Shown piece by piece: positions 11,606-21,930 of a stretch of 64,000 bases of DNA. The stretch lies in the NCBI GenBank assembly GCA_946902985.2, contig OX336389.2, positions 791,554,979-791,618,978 of the forward strand. Direction: 5' to 3'. The stretch comes from Meconema thalassinum (lineage: Eukaryota > Arthropoda > Insecta > Orthoptera > Tettigoniidae). The notes beneath the pieces are model-generated. The model made no database searches. It saw only the letters and a list, made by a program, of their open reading frames with translations, and was not told the origin of the DNA. A program made the position numbers and the translations under genes. Positions within the stretch are counted from its first letter, which is position 1; every line of letters starts with the position of its first letter.

Positions 11606-12012
11606 TTCGTTTCAACATTAAAATAGCACTTATTTCCATCCGACATTTGCTGTTCGCTTGCCTTTTGATTCTACAGTATTTAAACTTTGACATCTTCAAA
11701 TGATTTTGCTCGCGATAGTTCGACATACAGCTGTCCATGGCTAATCACTGGTTGAGGTAAATAAATGCCTCCTTGATCAAGTGTTTAACCTTGAGCTTTA
11801 TTGATAGTGATAGAAAAAGCCAAACCTACTGGGAACGCCTCATTTTGAAGGAAAACGGCATATAAGTATCTGATGGCGTATGATCAAGGCAAGAAAGTAG
11901 GACATTTTCTCCAGCATTTGCACCAGTAATGATTTCCAGGTTAAGCAATTGTCATACGTCTTCCGCACCAACAGTCTACTACCGTTCAACAGACTTTAAT
12001 TAGTTAGCTATT

Positions 12013-12055
12013 GATGTTTTAAGGGGCGGAACTACGAGGTCATCTGCCCCTTTCA
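12013..12055. repeat. Short repeat fragment inside the helicase remnant
   Basis: TTTTAAGGGGCGGAACTACG, then AGGTCATCTGCCCC, also found in inverse at 40744-40790. It resembles the tail of the small retroposon family that generates GGGGCC-type sequences at 44.6 and 53.5 kb. Confidence 0.6.
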
Positions 12056-12187
12056 ACAGAATTTGCGTAGCATTAAGATTTCTCAACAACAAAATCACAG
12101 TTGAGCCCTCTATTAATCGAAGCTGTATAATGATTCCGTTGGGAATTGTCAAAGTTCACTCTCATCTTCAGTAATGGATCTCAAATT

Positions 12188-12340
12188 TCCCCCTACTAAG
12201 TACATTCTAAATTTCCCTAAACTGAAAACAATACCTAAAAGCTCTAACTCAGTAATAGTGTATCTTTATGCATTTCGCATTGATTGTTTTTCAGCCTCTC
12301 CTATAAGAAATTTTAGTGCATTCATATCAATTTCAAATCA
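12188..12340 (-). pseudogene. Ty3/gypsy RNase H fragment
   Basis: The minus strand reads YTITELELLGIVFSLGKF, then RMYLVGG (12190-12265). This is the characteristic RNase H block after the reverse transcriptase of Ty3/gypsy-type elements, where a T-E-x-E-L/C-L-A/G-I-V motif precedes KFR-x-YL. Weak upstream similarity (MNALKFLIGEAEKQ) is interrupted by stops. The fragment runs into the Helitron helicase at about 12180. No other pol domain was seen nearby, so this is a scrap and not an element. Confidence 0.65.
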
Positions 12341-12429
12341 ATGTTTTCCAGCTAAATACTCTGAAATTCATGGGTACTACCCATTTATCAGAGTCTGTTG
12401 TTCCATGAATAGTTACATTAAGTAGTTGT

Positions 12430-13240
12430 GTCATGCTTCTTATTACACAAGTCCTAAGACTTATGCAAGTTCATGTCCTGACCACGCTCTTCCTCCTTCA
12501 TTGTTTATAGCTCAGTCTGAAATCTGAATGACATTTCTTTCGCCCGTCTTCACATTTACCTGCAGCTTTTACTTTCTTTCAGGACACAAACACGTCATTT
12601 GCCCTCACCATGTCCATACACTTCACTTGGTTTCATCATCCCTATACCTCAGCATTGCGCACAGCACAGTGAGCCATCACATCACTTGCTATCTGGTTAC
12701 AGTATAATTGATAGGATTTAATTATCGAGACTTACGGCAACGATTTAATTATCTGTGATCAAACATTTAACCCGTTTTCGTGGTGCTGATTTTTGCACCG
12801 AGAACACCGAGTTACAAAGTAAATTAGCCAACACTGTTTTCCTAGACCCGACCAGTGAATTACACTCACTCTGCTACCATTTTGTTTGATGCTCTTGTTG
12901 CTTCAAACAGGGACTTTTACTGTGGTGACTGTAGCAGTGTGTATGATTGTAATCATTATGTTCCAGGAAGTATTTGCCTGTAGTGAGTATGAAAGAAGTG
13001 TTCAAAACCACAACCAGTATGGCTCTTTATAAGACAGGATTTGAACTTCAGACTCCTGAACTATAGCTCCTCATTGCAAGTGTGCTCAGATACGCTCCTA
13101 GGTTGAATAGGTGATATTTGTTTTCTTGGTAGTGTGTGAAAATGTGATGATTTATATATAGATAGCTTTGAAAATTTGTTGTCAGGGTAGCATGTAGCCA
13201 TTCTACAATTTCAGATTAGTCTTCATATCAGATGTTTTTA
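12430..13240. other. No recognisable feature
   Basis: Non-repetitive-looking sequence between the gypsy scrap and the second Helitron-like terminus. I see no domain in any frame. Confidence 0.4.
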
Positions 13241-14060
13241 CTAGCAACACACCCCGGCTTCACCCGTGAACAGTTATGAATGCATTACGTGATAAGCGCT
13301 TTTTTTTTCGATGCCAATAAACTACGACCTATATCTGGTTAACATCACTGACTGGACTATTAATTATATTCTCATGGAGATGCATGTGAAACAAATTCTT
13401 GTCAGACGTAATTTAAGAATGGCGAGGTGCATGAAACACAAATCCCCCTTCCGTCCAATCTTAAATTGACTGTGTATTTTGCGGAACGAAAAGTTCACAG
13501 GCGAAATAAAGAAAAGCGGAGTTGCACTTCCAGGGAAACTCCAAACACCCTTCTGTGAAGTCTTAACTCAACACGACTCGACAGTTTGCTGCTTGCTGTA
13601 TCTGGGGTGATAGGCTCGCCCACTAGCTAGGCTGTAACTGGGGTGATATGCTCATCCCTAGCTAGCTCATAAACTGTAACCTCAGTAATTGAATGGAGAT
13701 TGTTGGAAGAAATCTAAACGTAAAAACACTTATAGTGGGCGATGTATTGAAGATAGAGGTATGCTCTTGCGGACTTTTTGTAGAACTTTTCATGCTGAAC
13801 AATTCTTACATTCATGGTATATACGGTATATATTTTTAACGGTTTGCCCAGCGTAAGCTTAAAAAGTGCACGGACGCCAGGTTTTCTTCGACATTTTCAC
13901 TGAAATTGTTACTGCTTGGCTTCCTTTGATCATAAATATTTTTTTCTATTGAAACCTTCCTCAAGATATCCTTTACAGAATGGTGAAAACCGCATCAAAA
14001 TCCATCCAGTGGTTCTCAAGATTACTCGAGACATCCAAGAATCGGGGACTTGTTTTTTTT
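13241..14060 (-). mobile_element. Putative non-autonomous Helitron-like element
   Basis: The left edge read on the minus strand ends CACGGGTGAAGCCGGGGTGT, then GTTGCTAG, followed by T (13240). It has a potential CGG/CCG hairpin followed by CTAG, which is the form of many insect Helitron 3' ends. The interior includes ATCAAAATCCATCCAGTGGT, then TCTCAAGATTA, a motif common in insect non-autonomous repeats. There is no coding capacity. The right edge is a guess from loss of this character. Confidence 0.45.
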
Positions 14061-14990
14061 CTAAGTAGAGATTAGTAGAAAAACACTGTTTTATAGTGCG
14101 TTGCAGTTCTAGCTTTTTACCGTAATCTCAGAGGAGCATAGGTCATTTCTGCATTAATATCCAATCTAGAGTAAGGACGAATTGCTTAAGTAGGCTATTT
14201 CACAGCAATAATAGCTACACCTTTACAGGTTAGTTTGTGAAGTGAGACTGTTTGTTGATAAGAGTGTCATTTCTCAGTCTTGCAACATGGTAGGTACCGT
14301 ATATTAATAGTCATTTTGTCCAGATGATTCTTTAAAATTTAACCAGTAATAGTTGCCACACTTTCTAATTTTGATATTTTATATTTGTTTATGGAGGACA
14401 GTGACCTTTAGTGAGTGTCATTGTAGGTTTAATAGTGTGTTGTAAAGCTATTTTATCTTATATAGATTTGGATCTGATGATGCTCGCTTGACGAGGTAAA
14501 CATGGCATCCCTTAGTTTTCTCCCTCTTCTGTAGTCCAAAACAAATTTATTCATTAATCAAATGTATTTTAAAGTTATTTTAGCATGTTCCAGTAATTGG
14601 TGTTGCTTTCTGCTGGCTGACTGAAAATGTCATATCAATTAGTATAATGATTTGGAACTACGATGGGTATACGTTATATGCTTCCTTGACTTCATATATT
14701 ATGTTTCTACCTCAATAGTTGCCCTAATTTCCTCATACCTTAAATATCCCCGTGATTAGTGGTATAAGTCCCTCGGAACAAATTGACACTTGATTGAGTA
14801 ACTGAAGCTGGCCATCAGGCCTACCTGAAGTTCATTGACACTTGCAATGCAGAAGCGGGTTGGGAAGGGGGGAGAGGGGGGAAGGAAGGAGGGATGCTTC
14901 TTGTGACAGATTTTTTAACTGAGAGGTACAGTCAGTTTGGTTCGGCTCGTCGTCAGTGCGTGTTTCTATCGTTCGTAATTTTGTATTCGC
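14061..14990. other. Non-coding; contains a foldback-family core motif
   Basis: Mostly unassigned. At 14470-14500 it has GGATCTGATGATGCTCGCTT, then GACGAGGTAAAC, a diverged copy of the conserved motif found in both arms of the foldback elements at 20.1-20.6 and 47.5 kb. A G-rich strand (14855-14895) precedes the transposase gene. Confidence 0.45.
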
Positions 14991-14993
14991 ATA

Positions 14994-16379
14994 GTGATGC
15001 CGCCTGTGAATTCTAAACTGAAGTTTACGACAAAGAGAGGGCAAACGCTAGAGATTGTTTTCAATGTTTATAGGTTGATGAAGAAGGAAGCTGATGAGTG
15101 TAAGAATAAGACACAAGAAGAGTACAGAAGAAAATTGTTCAAAGTACAACAAAGAGTATCAGAGGCTACACAAGTATCGTTGAATACGGTCAAGAGAATC
15201 TTAGCAGAACAGAGGCAACATGAGTCTGAAGGAACTTCATTTGGTACACCAGGAAAAACATGGAAAGGGAAGAAACGTGTGACAGACATTGATGATTTCG
15301 ATAAGTGTGTTATTCGACGTACAATCCATGAATTTTACATTCATCAGAAAACTTCTCCATCAATATCCAAATTACTGTCTGTGTTACGAGAGAAGATTGA
15401 CTTCCAAGGAGGCTGCACCAGTTTGAAAGGCATTGTAAAAGAGTTAGGCTTCAATTGGAAGAAGACTAGGAATAATAGGCTGGTTTTAATAGAGAAACAT
15501 GACATAAGAAACATGCGAGTATCTTATCTGACAGCCATAAAAAACAGAGAAGAAGGTCGTCCCATCATATATGAAGACAAAACTTATATACATAGTAGCC
15601 ATCCTACGCCTAAAGCCTGGACTGACGATAGCACATCGGGAGTGTTCTATCCCGTCTCGAGAGGAGAACGACTGGTCGGAGAGGTTTTGTTCCCAACGCT
15701 CTACTTATTTACCAGTCGCATAACAAAATGAGGACTATCACATGAACAGTGAATATTATATTCGTTGGTTAAAAGAGAAGTTGATCCCTAATTAGGAACG
15801 CAACTCAGTGCTTGTTATCGACAACGCATCATATCACAACACGCAGAAAGACAAGGCCCCAATATCAAATTCTAATAAGGATACAATGAAACACTGGTTG
15901 CGGGCTAATAAAATCCCTTTTAACGATTCAGTGCTGAAAGTTCACCTTTATGAACTTATTAAAGTCCATAAGCCGCGACACAAAACCTACGTAATAGATG
16001 GAATAATGGCCGCTAGTGGACACACAGTATTGAGACTGCCTCCATACCATGCAGATCTAAATCCCATAGAACTTGTCTGGTCTGATGTAAAACAGTGGGT
16101 CGGTGCACATAATGTCACCTTTAAAATTAATGATGTCAAACGCCTTTGAGAACAGAGGTTTTCCGAGTTTCAGGAAAGTAATTGGATTAGCGTTTGTGAT
16201 CACGTAGAGAAAATAGAAAATAAGTATTATGAACGAGAGGGAATAATAGAGGAGAGGATTGAATCGCTCATAATAACTAGTGCAAACAATGACTGCAGGA
16301 GTGACAGTGGCAGTGAAAGTGAATCTGATGAAAGTGATAGTGATAGTGAAGTGTCTGGAATCGAACCATTAGATGATTA
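14994..16379 (+). pseudogene. IS630/Tc1/mariner-superfamily DDE transposase, broken
   Basis: DNA transposase that would cut and join its own element ends in the nucleus. The N-terminal part (to about codon 95) is basic with a helix-turn-helix-like segment (VSEATQVSLNTVKRIL). The first catalytic Asp is in IIYEDKTYIHS (~15570-15600). The second is in VIDNASYH (15814-15837), and the Glu is in LNPIELVWSDVK (~16059-16094). I count 82 residues between the second Asp and the Glu, against 34 in Tc1. About 15690-15700 the frame shifts and the usual segment between GERL and VPNALL appears deleted. Further breaks are a TAA near 15792 and a TGA at 16147. The same frame then continues to an acidic Ser/Asp/Glu tail ending at 16379. 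Start chosen at the first Met pair before the basic region. Confidence 0.8.
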
Positions 16380-16429
16380 ATGACTACCCGGTGATTGCTT
16401 TTAAGGTGAAGATTGAAAATGCATTGCCA

Positions 16430-16496
16430 TTTGCTTGGTTCATTAATTATTATAATTATAATTATTAATAATTAATCATTATAATTAATAATGGTT
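16430..16496. repeat. AT-rich palindromic tract
   Basis: Alternating ATTAATTATTATAATT blocks that can fold on themselves. It may be the transposon's subterminal region or the target of the SINE beside it. Confidence 0.5.
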
Positions 16497-16700
16497 CAAT
16501 GGAAGGAAGCTTTTAGTTTTGCGTGACCATTAATCTTGTGATCACGAGCCACGCGTCCTCCTTTTTACGTGGAATCCGAACCATAGGACATGGCATTTCA
16601 CTTCGAAAATCTCACATGCATTGACCGGAAATCGAATCCGGTTCACCTTGGAGAGGCCAACAGCTTGACCACTGCGCCACCACGCACCCTAATAATGGTT
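16486..16700 (-). repeat. SINE family C, copy 1, with target-site duplication
   Basis: tRNA-derived SINE on the minus strand. Its head is GGTGCGTGGTGGCGCAGTGG, box B lies in GGATTCGATTTCCGG, and the body contains TGCCATGTCC and GTGATCACAAGATTAATGG. The 11 bp TAATAATGGTT is repeated at 16486-16496 and 16690-16700, bracketing a 193 bp insertion. A second copy is at 28.8 kb. Confidence 0.85.
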
Positions 16701-16843
16701 GATTATTAATAGTACATTACTGAACTATATAGTTATAATATTTTCGTAACTATATTGTTCCATTGCACGTATTAGTGTCATTTAATTATTCCAGTCAACC
16801 CGAATACAGTTTATAAGAAGCGAAATAAATAATGGTGGTTTTC

Positions 16844-16868
16844 GTGTGAGTGAGTGAGTGAGTGAGTG
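16844..16868 (+). repeat. (GTGA)n microsatellite
   Basis: About six GTGA repeats. Confidence 0.9.
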
Positions 16869-18344
16869 ACAGTTGCTGCGGGAACAGAGTGTACTTTTCT
16901 CGGCTGACGAGTGACGTAGTGGACAACATCCAGCAGGCTGAGGTAAGCATACTCTTTCTTGAGCTCCCCACTAGATTTTCACATGGTTCAATTAGTTCTG
17001 AGGCAGTTATACTCAGGATGTCCACTACCAGGTCTTTGAATGTTGAACCTCCTTAGTCTGCCCCTGTTTTATCAAAACTATGGCAGCAAGTTACTTGATG
17101 ATGCGTCAGAGTCGAGTGGTCTTATCAGATAATGTGTTACAGCATATAGGCCTACTTGTGAAAGTTGTCTCTCTAGGTTCTCTGTACAAGTAACATTAAT
17201 TTCCATAATTCGATTGACGACAAAATTATGAAATGAATACTTTACTGCATACGCAGTTTCCCAGTTGGAGCCCAGGACTCCTCTATTTTATTTACGTCTG
17301 CTCCTAAGTGCTTTACGAACATCGAAGCGTCTTCATGAGAGAGAGGCGAAACATTATGTACGTCGTAAACTTCAATGACTTGTAATTTCCAAAATAAACC
17401 ATAATGGCACGTGGCCCAGAGTAGAGGCATCCTGAAATTCCAAAGTCACGTGTTAAACGCACAGTCAACCTCACGGAAGAATGCAGTTGTACTGATGTTC
17501 CTGTTCCTAATAATCCACTTCACTTTGCAACTGAAGTATAGTATGTAAACTGTACTTATACATCCGGTATTTATACATTTATATGCATATATGTGTAATT
17601 TTCTAAAATGTAATTTCATGTTTTCAAAGTCTTGTTCGCGATGCATAAATGCGTTAGTTATTGATTGTTAAAAGCCAAAGTCGTGGATATCTTTGAAGAA
17701 CGTATTATGCTGAACAACAGATTAGCCGGTGTAGCGTAATATCCACTGTCAGTTCTTGTAATGTGCGAGTCAGCTAGCTAGTGAGTGAGCATTTCCCAGA
17801 ATCAGTAGGCCAAGGCATGGGAAAACATTCACGAATCATTTGATAAAAACTTTCGAGTAGTGTAGACGTGTTGCTTCTATAAGTGATTTAATTTAAGCGT
17901 TTAACTTCAATTCATAACTGCTCCCTTGCGAAGCCGAGGTGGGTATCTTATTCGTTGAATCTGTTGGGAGGATTATTATTATCGGTAGAATTACATTTTC
18001 TTCCTTCCATAATGTTGAGGAGTTCACCTTTATTACTAAATTTTTATCCGTTTCATAATGTAGTGTAATTTATTACTTAGCTTATTTGGAAATGTTAAGC
18101 AACACCAACCTTTAGGTCTACTAAACAGTACAGCATTGATTGCGTCTCGCTTGCAGCCATCATCACCAGGTCACATGCATGAGTTCAATTGCCGTCATTA
18201 CTTTCGTTCTCCCTCCATATCCATTTACAATACGTTTACGTTTATAACAACATGTTTTTACAACAAAGCATCCACATTCCCTAAAATTTCGTCGATCTCA
18301 ACAAGAACTGTTTTTATTTTATGTTGGTTTTGATTCATATAGGA
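16869..18344. other. No recognisable feature
   Basis: Unassigned sequence. Short frames at 17242-17430 (minus) and 18136-18333 (plus) show no motif I recognise. Confidence 0.4.
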
Positions 18345-18650
18345 GCTTTTTGACACAGTGGTTATGTATCTCCAAGCACTTGGGTGTGTATGTGGAATCT
18401 CTCTGACAACCGGTGCCATTAAGATGGCTGTATAAGTGTCTGTATCGGTCATTTGGTTTAGGATTTAGGTAGCAGGCTTCCATGGCTTTAATTTCGGCAC
18501 CATCCCAATAGGCCTAATTACCTGGAGTAGAAGTGGAGAAGCCACGGGAAGAGTGACTGAGGGGGGGGGGGGGATCGAACCAACCACGTCTTAGTTCTGC
18601 CTCACGAGACCGAGTGTACCCCATTCCTGCCTCTACACAGGACGACAGAA
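18345..18650 (-). repeat. SINE family B, diverged copy with G tract
   Basis: The plus strand reads ACAGTGGTTATGTATCTCCA, TGCCATTAAGATGGCTGTAT, ACCTGGAGTAGAAGTGG and CTGCCTCACGAGACCGAGTG in family-B order. A run of about 12 G (18560-18573) sits where other copies read GGTGGGAATCG. Confidence 0.75.
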
Positions 18651-19049
18651 AGATAGACGAAATAGCAAGCTGCTTACAAGTCAAGACATACCTATTTAAT
18701 TGTTAGATTCACATTTGGAATTCAATCTGAGTACATCGATGATTTTGTACGTATTCTGACTAGTAACGTGCATCAGGCTACACCATAGAATATGTAGGAT
18801 GTTCAGACGTTTTAATATCAAGGAATGTATTAATATCATTACAGTAATCGCATAGACTTAACTTCTTCTGATATGCTGTGCTAAATGGTACGCTAGAATG
18901 TAGAATTCTGTATAGAATTGCTTCTCCAATGTACTAGTAACGCTCTGTGGGGCCTCTTGAGTTGGCATTCAAATCCATAAAACGTTGGGCACGTTTTAGC
19001 AAATGGTTCAGCCATTATTGAGCTACGCTCTTGTCAGAGTTCCTTGGCG
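18651..19049. other. No recognisable feature
   Basis: AT-rich sequence with no repeat unit or coding motif I could identify. Confidence 0.4.
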
Positions 19050-20068
19050 TATCCCACGTAATACGTAGCTTATTCTGGAAATGATTTAGAAGCAACCTTA
19101 TTATGAATATCTTACCGAGAACCATGAAGCGGTTTAGCAAGGTCATATTAGGTAGATGATAGCGAAATTCGGATGAAATTACGCAATTGCATTAACATAT
19201 AACTTAGGAACATATCAACGAATTGTTACATTGCTGTGGCTTGTCGCGTTTTCGAGAAGATAATTGATTCTCTATGATCATTTAGGCAATACATAGCTAT
19301 CTGTTGAACCCTCATTGATCTTAAACAAAAATTCGGATTCAATTAAATAGCCATACAGTACATAACTTTTCATGACGCCACACTAAGAATTCGAAGACAT
19401 TAAAATCAACCTCTGAGGCTTGCACAATTAGCACAAAGCTGGCACAACTACAGGAATTAAGAAACATACCTCAATAGCACTGGCCTGATGACCATCAACA
19501 TTAATGCACGCGCAGACGCCATCTTGAATATATAAGTTATTAGAATCGATGAATTATCGTCTATTGGAAGCTACAGTGGTGACACCTTCCATTGCGGTAG
19601 ACCCGTGTAATTGGCTTTCTATTCCTAACACAAGATATCAGTGACTCCATAATCTGAAGATGCCGGCAGGGCGTGATAGTAAAACATTAAAGTCAATAAC
19701 TGAGGATGTAATTGTGCGATTACCAAGAAACGTGCTAAGAGAGGAGTATCATAGCCTGAAAGAGACCTCTCTTGTATTAACTATACGACTATGAAACTGA
19801 ATAGATCACGCATCCACCATATTGATCATACAAGTCATTAAAATGGATAACGCACAGCCTATTTGAGCTACAATTACGAAACTTCGAACGAAACATTTTA
19901 TTTCAATAAAAGCTCAGGAACATCGGTTTAATGAATTCATGATGCTGGGTGGGCGATTTCATAAACATTACAATCTTATACCCAGATGTGGTTGCACAAT
20001 TTGCACTTAACTTGGTACACCGAACATTGTGGGGTTTGAAGCCATTTTTAAGTGTTGCCTAAGTAAAC
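19050..20068. repeat. Degenerate ~290-300 bp tandem array
   Basis: Loosely repeated text: ACATTAAAATCAACCTCTGA (19398), ACATTAAAGTCAATAACTGA (19685) and ATTACAATCTTATACCCAGA (~19970), with CGCCATCTTGAATAT-like and ACCATATTGATCAT boxes. Spacing is about 280-300 bp. It belongs with the other arrays by shared GCCATCTTG-type boxes and by TTGGTACACCGAA. Confidence 0.55.
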
Positions 20069-20577
20069 AAAAGTTTGGTGCTTTTCAGTCGGTCAACACG
20101 AATTTACCCAAAAAGAGCTGGGTTATGCCCTAATACTGAAATAAATTATGGTACATGAGATGAAAAAATACACTAGGATGACCAGTTTCGATCGTCAAGC
20201 GATCATCATCAGATCCATTACACTTAGACTATGACATCTATGTTTGAGAATACAGGTGAAAAATATTAACAATATGTAGGCTACAATTACTTAGTTGCAG
20301 TATTGGTAATGCAACTGTCGGTGTATGCTAAATGTAGTATATCTAATGTTAGGTGAAATGCTATAAATGGTGATAGAAATCCGGATTTTTCACCTGTATT
20401 CTCCAACATAGATGTTATAGCCTAAGTGTAATGGATCTGATGATGATCGCTTGACGACAGAAACTGGTCATCCTATTGTATTTATTCATCTCATGTAATT
20501 TATTTCAGGATTAGTGCATAATCCAGCTCTTTTTGGGTTCATTCGTGTTGACCGACTGAAGAGCACCAAACTTTTGG
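20069..20577. mobile_element. Foldback element with ~200 bp inverted repeats, copy 1
   Basis: The left arm starts AAAAGTTTGGTGCTTTTCAG, then TCGGTCAACACGAATTTACC. The right arm is its inverse, ending GTGTTGACCGACTGAAGAGC, then ACCAAACTTTT. Pairing continues through the AGAGCTGGGTTATGCCC, GGATGACCAGTTTCGA and TCATCATCAGATCCATTACA parts, about 200 bp per arm with few mismatches. The unpaired centre is about 100 bp. No open frame. Related ends occur at 47.46-47.98 kb and 56.10-58.37 kb. It splits a degenerate tandem array: TTGGTACACCGAA is found on both sides. Confidence 0.85.
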
Positions 20578-21480
20578 TACACCGAATATACGCTTAGTTT
20601 TATCTGTTGTAGTATGCAATACGCATACTAAATTTGGTTAATGTCCAATGGATGGTATGGGCGTTACATCCTGTTAATCATTGAAACTATCATCGCACGC
20701 AGAATCATGTTGGCAACACTGAAATATATCTGAATTGCTGAAATATAAACTGAAATATTATGGTCTGTATACCGTATATGCTAATATTGGAAGATATCCA
20801 TTTATTGGTATGATCGTTAAAGATTGATCCTATCAGCACGCGGAGAATCATGTTGGCAGCTCTATCATTTATCGGTTCATGAAAATTAATGTGCAATTTC
20901 ATTTACTATACGGGTTAAATGTATAGAACAGTTGGTCTGCATACTTTCTGGTATATTGAGAATAGAATGAACACACATAGAGAACATTTATCAACAGTTA
21001 GCAGCCTCGATGGCTCTAAAAATACGCATAGTAATATATGTTGTTCATAAAGCACATACGAAATTTGGTAGAAATCCAATTGTTTGTACGGAAGTTATAT
21101 GCAATTAAATATTGGACCTATCAGCATACGCAGAATCATGTTGGCAACACTGTCATATATGGGCTTCAGAATATTTATTTGAAATATTATTATCAATATG
21201 TGTGCCAATTTTGGAATAGCTCCCATGCATACTTTGAGAGATATCCTACGGTACATAGATCTATGTTTCAATTGTGATTTTTCAGAAGTTGTAGTACTGC
21301 CGTCATTTTCTAATACATCCGTGAGATAATCTGGTTTATATATTCTCTCATAGCAACTTTGGTTACGATAGCTACAGCCGTTTAGTAGTTGATAGTGGGG
21401 GAACACATAGAGACAGACCGACACACATTTGCCCGCCTTGATCTCATAAGTATACTTTTTCATCAATTTTGCTAAATGTA
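20578..21480. repeat. Degenerate ~143/285 bp tandem array with terminus
   Basis: The box CGCAGAATCATGTTGGCA recurs near 20698, 20843 and 21128 (spacings about 145 and 285). The array ends with ACACATAGAGACAGACCGAC, then ACACATTTGCCCGCC, then TTGATCTCATAAGTATACTT, matching the terminus of the 293 bp array. Confidence 0.7.
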
Positions 21481-21689
21481 AGATGTAGGCTAGGAACTAA
21501 ACTAAAATTAACAATCTGTTTACACGTTTAGCAGATATCATTCAATCCACCTCATGGCAACATTTCTAGCATTCTCTCTGTAACCGCGGTGGTCTGTGTT
21601 TAATTACAGACTCCACCAAAAAATGTGGTTCTGCTCTGAGGCCTGGAACGTAGTTCATTGATCCTCGTGAAGAAAAACTGAAAAAGGGT

Positions 21690-21930
21690 GGGTTTGATTT
21701 CTAATTCAGCCACAGTACAGTTGATTTGCCGTGGTTTCACATTTCTATTCTTGGATGGTACCTAACTTAGGGCTACAGCCGCCTCCTACCCAAACCCTAG
21801 CCCCAAGTACAAATACACACAGTATTACAGACATCACTTTTACACAGAATATGAGACAGATCCCAAATACACTCAAGTATATGGGGATACAAGACCATGA
21901 AATAGCAAAGCTCCTAAATAACTGAAAATC
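21690..21930 (+). repeat. SINE family B, plus-strand copy (partial)
   Basis: Body and tail of family B in direct orientation: GCCGTGGTTTCACATTTCTA, GGCTACAGCCGCCTCCTACC and ACAAATACACACAGTATTAC. The tRNA-like head is missing. Confidence 0.65.

Larger units (their letters stand above)
11579..12180 (-). pseudogene. Helitron helicase, C-terminal part with 3' terminus
   Basis: Remnant of the Rep/helicase protein of a rolling-circle (Helitron) transposon. Reading the minus strand gives the SF1/Pif1-type C-terminal blocks in order: EDESEL with FPTESL; then ILLLRNLNATQ; then EIITGANAGENVLL; then FSITINKAQG; then IYLPQPVISHGQLYVELSRA; then KSFEDVKV. Stops interrupt it, for example the codon after INKAQG (TAA where Gln is usual) and one before FPTE. 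A short insertion (about 12013-12055) splits it further. Downstream, the strand ends in a hairpin and CTAG followed by T, the expected Helitron 3' end. The upstream part of the element is missing, replaced by a gypsy fragment. Confidence 0.85.

Noticed and set aside
16869..17056. Possible exon with donor site (CAGGCTGAGGTAAGC)
   Set aside because: One splice-like sequence in a short frame beside a microsatellite; no homologous protein or acceptor site recognised.
20185..20464. Functional hammerhead ribozyme
   Set aside because: Core and stem II are present, but no partner strands for stems I and III were found in the same transcript orientation, and stem II has an extra U. Kept only as a motif in the findings.
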